Translations under genes and position numbers: made by a program
Assembly (NCBI GenBank): GCA_025667525.1
Contig: CM046876.1
Coordinates: 568,723,469-568,787,468, forward strand
Direction of reading: 5' to 3'
Source of the DNA: Glebionis coronaria
Taxonomy: Eukaryota; Streptophyta; Magnoliopsida; Asterales; Asteraceae
Length of the DNA: 64,000 nt
Shown: one piece after another, positions 1-10,431 of the stretch
Layout: every line of letters starts with the position of its first letter
How positions within the stretch are numbered: position 1 is the stretch's first letter
Notes under the pieces: model-generated
Told to the model about the DNA's origin: nothing
Databases searched by the model: none
Seen by the model: only the letters and a program-made list of their open reading frames with translations

Positions 1-410
1 TTAGATCGATGATGCATGTCTTTTTCGTGAATAGATCTAAAAAGATCTATAGCATAGATGTATCACACGAAAAAATAAACTGAGATCAAATTATCTTTCT
101 GTTTTAAATGTTCGAGTCTAGATGGGGATTAAGTGACGAAGAGAATTAGGATTAGATGGATGGTGTTGTGGAGGTATAAGGTTGGAGAATTGATAAGGTT
201 TTGGTACTGGTCAAATCTTGGTCAAACAGACATGCGGTGTTTTGTTTAAAAACTTGTCGCAATGATTTCAAAAAAAATCATCGCAATGTGTTCTGTTTCC
301 ATCGCAATGTTTTCTAAATAAACAATGCATCGCAATGTTATATATAAAAAACTTTCATCGTAATCCTTCTGAAATTCTGTCCATCGCAATGTCTTCTCTT
401 TTACACCCCG

Positions 411-530
411 TCAGAATGCGTTCCATCGGAATGCGTTCCATCGGAATGCGTTCCATCGGAATGCGTTCCATCAGAATGCTTTCCATCGGAATGCGTTCCA
501 TCGGAAAGTGTGCCATCGGAATATTCGATC
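411..530. repeat. 15-bp tandem repeat, about 8 units
   Basis: Eight consecutive 15-bp units of the form tcggaatgcgttcca, the middle ones nearly perfect and the last two degenerate. Scattered atcgcaatg motifs related to the unit flank the array from about 250 to 590. Because 15 is a multiple of 3, both strands stay open and would encode pentapeptide repeats (MRSIG on plus, MERIP on minus). I treat this as a minisatellite in the Copia leader, not a gene. Confidence 0.85.
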
Positions 531-1053
531 GCAATGTAGAAATCAATGGTTTTTGTGATCGCAATATTCCGATCTGAATGTTACCATCTCAAAAAGCTTA
601 TCCAAAATACTGTCCTTTTTCCATATTTTCAGGAACGTGTGAATCTGACAAATTTTCTGGGTAACTACATCTTCAAAAAGAACAATAGAAACCCAGAAAA
701 AATGAAATCATATAAAAATAAGTTCAGAAACAGTTAACATTTGACACAATATAAAACCGTGAAACCAGGGACAAAAAATCAGTTGTTAAAAGGTGTGGGT
801 TTGAGAATATCAGATTGGACTGTGAGACAAGGACATTGGGACAATAAATTGTGACAAAGTTGTTAAATGACCAGATATTAAGAGAGGGTTTGTGAATATC
901 AGATATGTGAGACAAACTGATAACAAGACGTGACAATTTAGACATATTTAGACCAAATAAAAACAAGATGTGACAAAACAATGATAGATTCGGACCCAAA
1001 AAAAAATTAAGACCACCTAAATCGAAAACAAGAACGATCCAAGGATGGAACCG

Positions 1054-1066
1054 AGGCTCTGATACC
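1054..1066 (-). other. Primer binding site (initiator tRNA-Met) of the left Copia
   Basis: The minus strand reads TGGTATCAGAGCC three bases after the LTR end. This matches the 3' end of plant initiator tRNA-Met, where minus-strand DNA synthesis starts. It fixes the orientation and identifies 1070-1359 as the 5' LTR. Confidence 0.85.
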
Positions 1067-1069
1067 AAT

Positions 1070-1359
1070 TGAGGATTTGCTTTTATCTAATCCGGTGGTC
1101 TAGGTGGGTGGTGAAAGGTGGAAGCCACTGTTGAGAGAGAGAAGAGTGGTTGTATGTGTAAAGATGAAAGAAAGGAAAAATGTAATAGAAAGTGAAAAAG
1201 AAAACACAAGCAACACCCCTCCTTGGAAGCTAAGGAGGGGTATATATAGTCACACACGACCCTTAAACAATACATTGTACCTATTCTAGTCTAAGCGTGT
1301 GTGACTATGATAACTAATGGGAATTCTTAAATGTCGTCACATAAAGTGAGTTTCCAACA
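1070..1359 (-). repeat. Copia 5' LTR (290 bp)
   Basis: TG...CA bounded on the minus strand. It contains a TATATATA box (1241-1248) and a perfect 10-bp stem directly downstream of it. The sequence at 62939-63216 is a diverged LTR of the same general family, sharing the TGTTGGAAA start, TATA box and stem. Its first bases replace the last codons of the neighbouring antisense ORF, so the insertion created that ORF's present C terminus. Confidence 0.8.
1215..1248 (-). promoter_or_regulatory. TATA box with adjoining perfect 10-bp hairpin in the Copia LTR
   Basis: Arms ACCCCTCCTT (1215-1224) and AAGGAGGGGT (1232-1241) enclose a 7-nt loop. TATATATA (1241-1248) abuts the second arm. On the minus strand the order is TATA, then stem, so the hairpin covers the zone where transcription should begin. 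The LTR at 62939-63216 has the same layout with different arm sequences. Confidence 0.7.
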
Positions 1360-1908
1360 ATATGTACTGGCGTGCGGAAGAGGGTCATGGGATAATCTAT
1401 GTTTCAAGACATAGTCGGCCGGCCACACTATCGAGTCAATGAAAAAGTAATGGTCGTACCAGTTTTTCAATGAGTCCATGAGCTTATTATGGGACTGGGG
1501 GCTATTAGGAGATCGTTTCTTAAAAGATAGCCAACCATTTACTATACTGGGGGTGTAAAATAGCCGGAATAGTTCTACGGTTGGAGGGATTCTTCTAGTG
1601 CGGCAAAGGATTTCAAACTGACTAACCTTACATGCGCCTATACAGTGAAGCTGGCTAATATGTACATCATAATATCCTAAGAGATCTATGAGGAAACGAG
1701 TGAAAGGAATGTGGTAGTTGGCTGCTTCAAAAAGACGAGTATATAGGCCAATCTTTCCCTGCGGAGCCTTAGTTATGAGGTCTCCTGCACCAGGAAGAGA
1801 AGGGTGTAGATTGGTGGGGATGAAGTAATTGGTGCAAAAGTGTTCTAATTCCTCCTGGGTCATTACATTGAGCACGGATCCAATGGAGGGGTTGTTTCTT
1901 TGGGCCAT
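1360..1908 (-). pseudogene. Antisense ORF of a Tat element (PF04195-like), truncated by a Copia LTR
   Basis: The ORF starts at 1908 (MAQRNN...) and stays open through the insertion point. About 183 codons are original and the last 11, to 1327, are encoded by the Copia LTR. The stretch around residues 50-130, with GKIGLYTRLFEAANYHIPF and FRLFYTPSIVNGWLSFKKR, resembles the plant 'transposase (putative), gypsy type' domain, whose function is unknown. It lies antisense to the flanking LTR. A minus-strand TATA-like box about 140 bp upstream suggests its own promoter. Family members are normally much longer, so this is a truncated copy. The N-terminal start is supported by the nearby promoter. Confidence 0.65.
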
Positions 1909-2471
1909 TACTAAATAAAAAGTTAAGGACGTGGTATTCTAACCTGCGAAGGAAGGGATCCGTGCGTGAGAAAGTGGTGCGAAGGAGAAAAGCTTTAATG
2001 ACAGAAATGGAGAAAAAGACTTTGTGTTACACACAGCCATAGGGGTAGCTTATTTATAGGGTTGCCTTGTGAGGCATGGTCTGTTGGATGCATGACACGT
2101 GTTTGCCACTATCCTTAATCGTGTGGCTAGGGTGTAAGTGGCAAGTGAAAAGTCAGGTGGGACCCACGGGCCACTTCTGACTCAGTAGTTTACGCCGCTC
2201 GAGGTTCTGACTGTTTGCACTTTCTCAGTCAAGTGGCATGTGAACAGTCAATTATGTCGGGATATGCGGTCTTACGTAAGACCAAATTCAATGCTACATT
2301 TAGTTCGTCTCGGTCGTCACGTGCGGCTGAGGTACCATTGGAATAAATTCCTAAAGTTAGGCAGCCACGTGTGCGGCCAAAACAAATTTTTGATAATTAT
2401 CATTCCCTCAAAAGATCTTTTCTTGGTACGTCTAGGGAGCTTCTTGATAGTCTAGAGGTTACGCCTACGGC
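1909..2471. other. Non-coding spacer upstream of the antisense ORF
   Basis: No coding sequence is seen. It holds the presumed leader and promoter of the antisense ORF on the minus strand, and several cacgtg or acgtg cores on the other side. The exact left border of the 3' LTR is uncertain because no clear polypurine tract precedes 2472. Confidence 0.5.
2049..2060 (-). promoter_or_regulatory. Putative TATA box of the antisense ORF
   Basis: The minus strand reads CCTATAAATAAG, about 140 bp upstream of the ATG at 1908. It is a good plant TATA match at a plausible spacing for a short leader. No experimental support is available. Confidence 0.5.
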
Positions 2472-3080
2472 TGTAACAACTAGACTGGGAGGACATGATG
2501 ACGTATAGTCCCCAGCCGGGTCATGAACCCGGCCCACGGGTACTACCCGTATCTGGCCCATCACAGATGGGTGGGAATAATGTTATTTGAGCTTATGGGC
2601 TTGGATGAACAGTAACCGCACATACGTGTGCGGCCCACGGCCCGGCATGCCCGGTGCAGGGTTAGACAGAATCATACTCCTACTATGATTAGGATTTATC
2701 CCAAAGGAGAGGATATTCACTCACCATAATTAGAAGATAACAATCAATCTAAATCTTGTGATTATCCTTGCCTTGGGGCCGAAGCATCAGTGACAGCCCA
2801 TTAGGGTTTCACTGCCTATATAAGGAACCCCCAAGGGTTCCACAAAGGTATTACATTCTACACACTCTCAAACTCTCATCCGATTCCTATAACCCTAACC
2901 GATTACTTACTCTCACGCTGGAGTCTAATCGTGGAAAACATTCCCACGGTAAGCCTAACGCGTGTTGTTTAGTGTGCAGGATCCCAACCATACGATTCAC
3001 TTGGTGCAGGAGCCGGAATCCAGCCAACCCGAATTAAGCCTAATTCGGGCCTAGCAAGGATCACCCAACTTTTGTATCAA
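2472..3080 (+). repeat. Probable 3' LTR of the Tat-type element
   Basis: It starts TGTAACAACTAG and ends ...TTTGTATCA. A TATATAAGG box at 2817-2825 is followed by a CT-rich likely start region. It stops exactly where LINE reverse-transcriptase coding sequence begins on the other strand, which defines the 3' border. The 5' border is less certain. No second LTR is in the window. Confidence 0.55.
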
Positions 3081-4562
3081 CAGAAGCAATCAACTGTATT
3101 TTACCAGCATATAACAAACATTTGTTCTTTCAATTAGAGATCATATTCTTCACTTTATCAGCAAAACATATGAAATTTCGAATACTTCCAAAGAAAATAG
3201 TTCTTTTGCTAAAGTTAGGCAGAAGGACGGAACATTTACCAAAATCATCAATAGTTACACTAACCACTTGCACATAATCAATATGACAAAAGCATACATG
3301 AGTGATTTGCATACTTTTACATCCAAAATAATATTAAAATTGTGGACATCTACCAACATTCATTTTCATCATAGGTGTAAAACATTTCATGAGAAGTGTG
3401 ATTAAGTAAGGGGACATCCCTCTACCCCTTTTGAAAAAACCACATAATTCATTGAATTATTTTACCATGGAAACCAAAATGGGACAAAATAAAATCCAAA
3501 AAATTCTGGTTTGTTAACTATTTCATATGCTTTTTAAATGTCAATTTTGAAAGCAACTCTCTTTGTCGCCCTTCTAAAAGCTTCTAAGTAAGCAAAATGT
3601 TATCTTGAAATTGTCTTCCAGCAACAAAATCACTTTCACTAATATTAACCAATTTTCCAAGCACTTTTTTAATCCTACCAGTAATGACTTTGCTTATTCA
3701 CTTATAAACAATATTGCAACATGGAATAGGTATATAGTCGATTACTTTTAGAGAATTATGAATTTTAGGGATAAGATATATCACAATGGAATTGAGTTCA
3801 CTAAGCATTCAATTAGAAGAGAATAATTATTTGATAGGCTTACATAAATCAAACCCAAAATGCTCCAAGCCTTCTTAAAAAACACAAAAGAGTAACCATC
3901 AAGACCAGGAGCTTTGTTATCCCCAATTATGGCTGAGCACGGCAGACCCAAAACCGACCCGGACCGAACCACACCGGACCGAGCAATTTTAGTCCGGTCC
4001 TCGGTCCGGGGTTTTTGACGAATTCGGTCCTCGGTCCGGTCGGTCCGGTCCGGTCTGGTTCAGTTTTACCAAAATCTCGTCAAATATGTCTAATAGGACC
4101 GGACCGAGCACCGGACCAGACCAACCCGGACCGGACCGGACTATTTCGGTCCGGTCTCGGTCAGGAGTTTTGGACCATTTTGGTCCTCGGTCCGGTCCGG
4201 TCTTGGCCGGTCCGGTCCGGTCCCAGACTAATGCTCAGCCCTATCCCAATATCAAATAAAGCCTCCTAAATTTCCTTAGTAGAGACCTCACTAACCATTC
4301 TTAAAGCATCAAAATCATTCACCTTGTTAGAAAATAAAGATTCATGATCACTAATCTCTTGCACCACACAACTTTGTCCCAAAAAATTCCTAAAAAATGA
4401 CTTACAAATTGCTCAAGAACATCCTTACCTTCAAATCTAGTACCATTAATATCTTGCATACTTCCCATCCTGTTCCCTTGGTATCTACCATTAAGAGTCT
4501 TGTGGAAGACATAATTGTTCTTTTCACCTAAACTAACCCGTGAAATCTTACTCTTTTGTAAT
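3081..4562 (-). pseudogene. LINE ORF2 reverse transcriptase fragment
   Basis: Read on the minus strand with the MITE at 3928-4243 skipped. Near 4560-4500 it reads QKSKISRVSLGEKNNYVFHK, matching the conserved LINE segment before the RT. Near 3920-3860 it reads GDNKAPGLDGYSFVFFKKAW, the RT finger motif. Near 3250-3080 lie the segments with FGKCS, SKRTIFFGS and LYAGKIQLIASV, typical of the region C-terminal to the polymerase core. The catalytic palm is largely unreadable because of stops and frameshifts between 3400 and 3780. It copied LINE RNA into the genome; this copy is inactive. Confidence 0.8.
3928..4243. mobile_element. hAT-type MITE (316 bp) rich in ggtccggtcc motifs
   Basis: The ends are tatggctgagca and, inverted, tagggctgagca. 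The 8-bp target duplication is tccccaat on the left and tcccaat on the right, one C lost. An 8-bp duplication is the hAT hallmark. The interior is packed with ggtccgg/ccggacc repeats on both strands. Taking out the element and one target copy restores the LINE RT frame. The open frame at 4015-4269 is an artefact of the repeats. Confidence 0.8.
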
Positions 4563-5853
4563 TGTTAATACAAATAATGTCATAAAAACATTATTTATAT
4601 TTTCCGATCTCTTGACGTTTTGATAATTACAAAATGCAAAAAATGTTCTATATAAAATTAAACGTAAGCAAAGTTTTAGTCGTTAATATTTATTCCGACA
4701 TAATATCACTTAAGGTGTGTACAAACAAATTATGTACTTGCAAAGTGATCGAAGGAAATTTAAGTCTCTTAAAACTAACATTTTATAAAAGATACACAAA
4801 GTGTTTAAAATGTTACAAAGTATTTTATAAATAAAATAAGATGTTTTAATCAATTAAATAAATTTGAATTTCAATATTTTCCCTCTTCAAACGGATTAAA
4901 ACCTACACCTAAAAATACTTTCACCATCAAAAGACAAATTAGAGCGTCAAGTCTAGCTGGTGCACTGGACTAGGCAGTCGGTGCACTTAGCTAAGTATAC
5001 CGGAAGCTTTGCTAAGTTTACCAGCGACGCTCCCATATTTGGTCTCTCAGTATAAATATCACAATGTTTTACTTGACCAATTACCTCTTTGCACAGCTAA
5101 AAACTCACTGTCTAAATCATACTTGTTAATTCTTCCTACCTTTGATCATACAATTTGTATATATTTGTTTAAAAGTGATCCAACTCTTATACCTATACTT
5201 TGTGCAAGAGAAGAATAATTGTGATTCATTGAAGGATCAAGTGTTATAGATTAGTGTTCATACAAGTGTATATGTTGTTTGAGTGTTGTAAATTTGTGTA
5301 TGATCTTGTGAGATCTTATAGTGTAGATATATGTGAGATTTGTAAGTGTGTTTATAAGGTGAGGAAATACTTGTGATCCGGTTTGATCTTGTGTGAAAGA
5401 GTTTAGTAGAGAGATCAAGTAAACGTGATAGTATTTCCTAGGTGAGGAAATACGAGTGTAGATTGGTTCTAGCGAAGATTAGGACTTGACATTTAGCTTT
5501 GTGTCGGTAATTGGTGTAAGCTACTTGTGTATGGTTTTCCCCGCCTTTAGGGAACTTGTTGATATAGTAAAATCTCGATTAGGTTACTCGGGGAGTGGAG
5601 TAGGGCGAAAAGAAGCTTTGTAGCCGAACCACTATATATCTTGGTGTTGCGGTTTGCTTGTTCTTTCCCTTTCTTATTACTCCTTTCATACTTGTCATTT
5701 ACATTCTTAGTTAGATTTAATTATTGCATTTCATATTTCTTGCAAGTATAATTGATATAACCTAGAGTCTAACATTTACTAACAAGTAAATAATATCTGA
5801 AAATGAAATTGTAACCGGTAAACTATGCAACACCCCTCCTTCTAGTTTCCATA
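4563..5853 (+). mobile_element. Solo LTR of a SIRE/Maximus-like Copia element
   Basis: The block interrupts LINE ORF2 with no retrotransposon coding sequence inside. It starts TGTTAATACAAATAATG and ends in the C-rich stretch caacacccctcc before agtttccata, typical of SIRE-group LTR ends. Flanks are gtaat (4558-4562) and gtaac (5854-5858), a 4/5 target match, and joining the flanks restores the LINE frame. A TATA-like tataaata lies near 5050. About 1.29 kb is a normal LTR size for this group. Lineage is from recognition of the LTR, not from protein. Confidence 0.65.
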
Positions 5854-7032
5854 GTAACAACAACTTTTCTTCATCCTATAGAGCAACCAAGTACTCATTT
5901 AGGAGTAACACTTCAGAATCCCTTAGAGCTTTGTTATATGGTCCTTATTAACCAGACATCGAATATTCTTCACTTTATCTCTAAGGTCTTCAATTTATCA
6001 AACAGATTCCCATTTTGTCATTTTAGTTTCCTCAACTGATATTTTAGACCTCTCATCTTCTTTGCCACTTGAAACATGTAGTATCTATCTACTTGCTTCT
6101 TCCACTCCACATCAACTGTAAGGAGAAAACTCTCTTTATATACAATGTAATTAGCAAACTTAAAATCTCTTTTGTTCTTTTCTACTCCATATGTAATAAT
6201 AATCACTGATTGGTTATGTTCGAACACAAGATAAGGCTTGAAGATAGCACACGCTTTAACAAAAGTCTTAACAAAGTCTTCATTAAGCATAACTCTTTGT
6301 CTAACTTCTTAAGAACTCCAGTATCATCCCCTTGTTTAGATTTTTTAGGATTTTTGGTCCAACTATAGAACAAGCCAGAGCTACAAAGATCCTTAACATT
6401 AATACTATTAACACAATCACTAAAATCCTACATATCACTAGTAGCTAAAGAGACATCATTAGAATGTTCATTGGTAGTATCACATTCATATCACCACCAA
6501 TAAACCAAGGTTTACGATTAGTGATATGATTGTGTATTCAAGGTTTACATTCAACTATCATTCCATATAGCAATCCTGACATCCATGTCAACAGGATTGA
6601 GGTGAGACAAACGTTCTATTTTTAGCATTCATGAAGTACATTGGTATCACTACTAATGATTTAATCCTCTTTTATGCATACAACAATGCCATATTTCACC
6701 ATTAACACGTCATCCTTTTCATTTAATGTATCTATATTTTCCTTTTGACCTTCAATCTTCTTACTTAAATTAGATTGCTCCCTTCATTAAGTATCTGAAT
6801 CACTTTAAATTGATTTCTACTCCTGTCAGCCTTTTTATTTGTAGCACGTTTTGTTTTAGGTGTGATTCATCTACTAGTTTGTTTTGGATCCACCCTTTTT
6901 TCCTTTTCTATAATTGCACCAACTTTAACCCTTTGTTCCCATCGCCCGCCACCATTCACATTCACAATGTCAGTCACATTTGGTATAATGTTTGCCTCAT
7001 ACACAATATTATCTTCCTCCTATTGATATCCA
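5854..7032 (-). pseudogene. LINE ORF2 endonuclease and RT N-terminal region
   Basis: The open segment 6290-6018 contains [17 protein letters not shown], then the KYQLRKLK region, matching the plant LINE stretch after the endonuclease. Further left on the same strand (6000-5855) the expected charged linker continues to the solo LTR junction. Upstream, minus-strand translation around 6710-6300 gives FIGGDMNV, then [11 protein letters not shown] and [11 protein letters not shown], which are endonuclease (AP-endonuclease-like) motifs in several frames. That nuclease nicked target DNA to prime reverse transcription. Frames change repeatedly, so this is dead. Confidence 0.7.
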
Positions 7033-7830
7033 TCATGATGTTATCATAACCTTGACTAACTTTAGGAGTATCATTGTTCTAAATACCTTTATTCTTTTGC
7101 TTACCACCTTTCTTGTGGTTGACATTGATAAAGTCATCTGAGCTTGTTGAATTTTATTACCACTACCATTTCCCATTGTATCAACGACCTTTCTATTTTC
7201 ATACTTTAAGCATATGTCGTGGATATGACCAAACACCTTACTATTTATGCAGCTAGGAGGTTTCCAACTATAGCCCACATGAACAAATTTGGTGCCAATG
7301 ATCTTATCCATCATATTTCTATATGCAACATTAATCTTAGTAGGTAGCAAAGCCATTTCTAGCTGCATCAACATGACATATATTGGTAGACAAACATCCA
7401 TGATTAGAGGCAAACCAATTCTACTTGCTAAAGTACTAATTCATTTCAAATTCCAAGATTCAAATGGAACATTACTCATTTTGACGCATATAGGAACAAT
7501 TTTAGGATCAATTTTTGAAACAGACATGTTGATATTAAAGCGTTGTACAATTAAATTCTTATTACTAACCAACCAAGGACCATTATTAACAACAAAATTC
7601 ATACCATCTTCTCTACTAAACATAAAGAGAAAGATACCATTTCCATCATCAATAAACTCCTTTAGGCCATGTTTACCCCACATTCTCTTCACATTGTATT
7701 TGAGTTCACTCAAATACATATGATGTCCTACAAAGTACCCACACATAATCAGCTCCCATCTTGAAAAATCCTCCTCAGACATCTCATAAAAAATAACCAA
7801 CTCATTCCCATCCTTATCCACCTCAATGCA
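7033..7830 (-). pseudogene. LINE ORF1, DUF4283 domain and zinc knuckle
   Basis: The minus strand from 7830 reads CIEVDKDGNELVIF, then ELIMCGYFVGHHMYLSELKY and RRMWGK-like segments of the DUF4283 domain of plant LINE ORF1 RNA-binding proteins. A TGA near 7432 interrupts an otherwise continuous frame. The knuckle follows at about 7270-7205 as YSWKPPSCINSKVFGHIHDIC. The second Cys of the CX2C pair is Ser, so zinc binding is probably lost. The first five codons of the longest open frame (to 7848) come from the neighbouring LTR of element A. Confidence 0.75.
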
Positions 7831-9623
7831 TGATAACCCCCAAATCAAACATGTTTTTGGGAGCGTTATCCGTGCTTTTGCACATGTATTTTGGTTATAT
7901 TTCCATACTTTTATGCATAGTTTTTCTAAAATCTGTTTGCAAGTCTATGTGTAGACAAATATAGGGAAAATAAAAGAAAGACAAAGAAAGCAATGCAAAA
8001 GCGAATATTAGTACAAGTACGAAGAATCTCGACCAAGTTCAAGTCTCGTGTACGAGTTACAAGCCTTTGAAGATCAATTCCGGGTGCAAGAACAAGTGTT
8101 TTCAAGAATATACAAGCTTTACAAGTGATCCTAATTTGGGAAATACAAGAGAAATGAAGCAACTAATTGTAGGATAAAGTGTGCAATCAACTTAACTTTT
8201 GGGTTGCCACTAGACGTTTCAGTAGCCACCAGTCGTGCTCAGCTGCCACCATCTCCTTTTTCTTTAGAAGCCATCAGTTGTGTGAGCAGCCCACCAGCCA
8301 ACTTCGGTTGCCGCCATCTCCTCTCTCTTGAGCATCCTTAGGCAGATCTTACAGCAAGTCATCCGCAAATTCTTGAATCATTTAAAGAAGCTACATGAAC
8401 ATTCTATATGGAGGTTCTAGAATTTCTTTGGCACCAAGCAAATGCCTTTGCCTCCAAGCCACGCATTCAATCCTATGCCATCAATTTGCCAATAAATAAG
8501 ACCTATGGGATCACCACTTCAATGTGTAGTCTCATAACCATCATATTACTTCTCTATTGACCAAATAAACTCTCTCTCCCTTGTCCAAAACCTGAAATTC
8601 AAATTTTAGCAATGTGGTGCAAGAAAAGTCACTTTTAGAGCCCGAAAAGCAAAGTTCACTACACCAAACTCTAAGGGATCATTACCCCAATCATTAGTAT
8701 TATATTTTCACTTTGTAAGACTCTTGATCATGACTTTTAAGACCTTATTTTCTGAGTTTATATTAATGTTTAATATTAGTGGCTAGTTTCATTCTACACT
8801 TGGTAAGATGATGTTTGTGGCATGATGATGTAGTTGTGATTGTGATTTATGTTTAATTAAATTTCAATCTTTTCCTTTGAAACATTGGTACTTATATTTC
8901 ATGTGACATTAGTTGTCAAAACTTAATATGTTGTTAAAGATTTCATAAGTCGAACGGGTAATTTTCTAACAACAAGTCATAGTCGATTTGTCTATGGTTG
9001 GATATCTTTTGTATTGACATTTCTTAAGAAGTTTTGATCACTAAGAAACATAATTGTAAGTGTTAAAAAGTTTGTGAAATGAACCGCGAATAAAAACGAG
9101 TTGAAATTGGCTTAAGTCTTGAATTGAGTGATTGAGTCTAATGCTTGTTTTCTTTAACCTAAGTCTTGAAGAAGATTGAAGCTTTTAAAAAAAAGTATAT
9201 TGGATTACCTATCTAATTATCATAATCATAAGTTTACGTGTCTATCACGACAAATACCATATCAAATTCCCAAACTAGTCTTTACCAAGTGTTGCTTTTA
9301 TCATATTATTTCTCATCATATTTACTTGTTTTTATTTATCTTCATATTGCTACATAAGAAAGATTATTGTGTGATTTTTGAATGATCATAGGTTTTCCAA
9401 ATCTCCGTGAACGATCTCGGTTTAACATTAAAACTATACCACAAACGAAAGGGTCATACTTGCATGTGCGTGTTTAGTTCATTCCGGTAACTCGTGTATA
9501 AATTTAAAACTTGTTCAATCCACTCCTAAACCGGACGCATTAGTGCACACTTGTAAAAGCTTATTCTCAACATGTTCAACACTAGAACTAATATATTTTT
9601 CAAAATACTTGTTAGTGACGTCA
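7831..9623 (+). repeat. 5' LTR of element A
   Basis: Starts TGATAACCCCC and ends TGACGTCA. It is matched along its whole length by 42086-43877. There is no tRNA primer binding site just after it: the next bases run straight into late gag sequence, so the leader, PBS and most of gag have been deleted. Minus-strand open frames near 9515-9811 are not genes. Confidence 0.8.
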
Positions 9624-10431
9624 GTAATGAGCATGTGAATGTCATATTCACACGTAGTGATAAAAGTTATGATCCACCACCTAACACAAACACCAATGCA
9701 ACTACTTTCGCTGATAAAAGTGAGGATGAAGTCGAGAAGGATGATCATGTCTACTTCCAAATCCAAACACAAACAAACCACACCAACACCACTCAAGGTG
9801 TACACACCCAAAATTGCATATCCTCAATGCCTATAAAAGAAATGATGGAGGCTCGAAATGCCAAATTCTTAGATATGCTCAAAGAGGTTAAGACCAACAT
9901 ACCCCTTATTGATATCTTAACTGGCATGCCCAACTATGGGAAATTTCATAAATTTCTTGTGAGCAACAATAGCAAGATGAAGCAAATCTTTGTTGCCATT
10001 CTAAGTGAAGAATGTTCTGCCATTGTGCAAAATGAACTTCCACTAAAGATAGGAGATCTGAGAAGCTTTCTTATCCCATGCACCTTAGCCAGCAATGTTG
10101 AATATCACGCCTTGGCCGATCTAGGCACGAGTATCAATCTTATGTCGGACTCGTTGTACGCATCTCTCTCAAACACTACCTTGAAGCCCACAAGGATGGG
10201 TATACGGTTAGTGAACCATACTTTCAATATCCTATTTGGGTAGCTGAGAACATGCTCGTCCAAGTTGGTAAATTCATATTTCCTGCCGACTTTGTGATCC
10301 TTGAAATGGAGGAAGACGACAAGTTCCTCTTATTTTTTAGGACGACCATTCTTACACACCTCCAATGCTATCATCCATGTGAAGAACAAAGAACTCAACC
10401 TTGGAGTTGGTGACGATAGAGTCTCATTCTT
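9624..10431 (+). pseudogene. Element A gag C terminus and protease
   Basis: The open frame to 10243 shows late-gag segments (IPLIDILTGMPNYGKFHKFL, then ELPLKIGDLRSFLIPCTLA) and the retropepsin active-site region ALADLGTSINLMSDSLY. A frameshift near 10240 moves to a frame with AENMLVQVGKFIFPADFVIL, the next protease block. A second shift disrupts the expected GRPFL motif. The frame then runs up to the ttctt target of element C and resumes at 22883. Protease would process the polyprotein. The N-terminal two thirds of gag are missing. Confidence 0.8.

Larger units (their letters stand above)
1..1359 (-). mobile_element. Ty1/Copia-type LTR retrotransposon, 5' end (runs off the left edge)
   Basis: On the minus strand a 290-bp LTR (1070-1359) is followed by a primer binding site matching initiator tRNA-Met, then about 1 kb of leader to the window edge. 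The LTR opens TGTTGGAAAC and closes with CA, as Copia LTRs do. The leader has no recognisable gag; the minus ORF at 724-1068 has no family features and I do not call it a gene. The element has inserted into the antisense ORF of a Tat-type Gypsy element, so it is the younger of the two. The other end and target duplication lie outside the window. It may be non-autonomous, but only 1 kb of interior is visible. Confidence 0.75.
1360..3080 (+). mobile_element. Tat/Retand-type Ty3/Gypsy element, 3' portion
   Basis: The region holds an antisense ORF (1360-1908), a non-coding spacer (1909-2471) and a plus-oriented LTR ending at 3080, directly beside LINE coding sequence. Tat-lineage Gypsy elements are known to carry extra ORFs between pol and the 3' LTR, sometimes antisense, which fits this order. 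Pol is not visible, either because it lies left of the Copia insertion or because it is lost. The lineage call rests on layout and on the resemblance of the antisense ORF to the plant 'putative gypsy type transposon' domain (PF04195). Confidence 0.6.

Noticed and set aside
411..530. Regular short repeats considered as a CRISPR array
   Set aside because: Contiguous 15-bp units without spacers, in a plant retroelement leader.
335..577. Overlapping plus and minus frames with pentapeptide repeats
   Set aside because: Product of the 15-bp tandem repeat. No start context or family.
4015..4269. 84-codon frame rich in Gly, Pro and Arg
   Set aside because: Translation of the ggtccgg repeats in the hAT MITE, running past its end.
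9515..9811. Minus frame that seemed to extend LINE ORF1 into the LTR of A (also 43768-43953)
   Set aside because: The same sequence ends both LTRs of A, so it belongs to the LTR. The apparent continuity with LINE text is coincidental.
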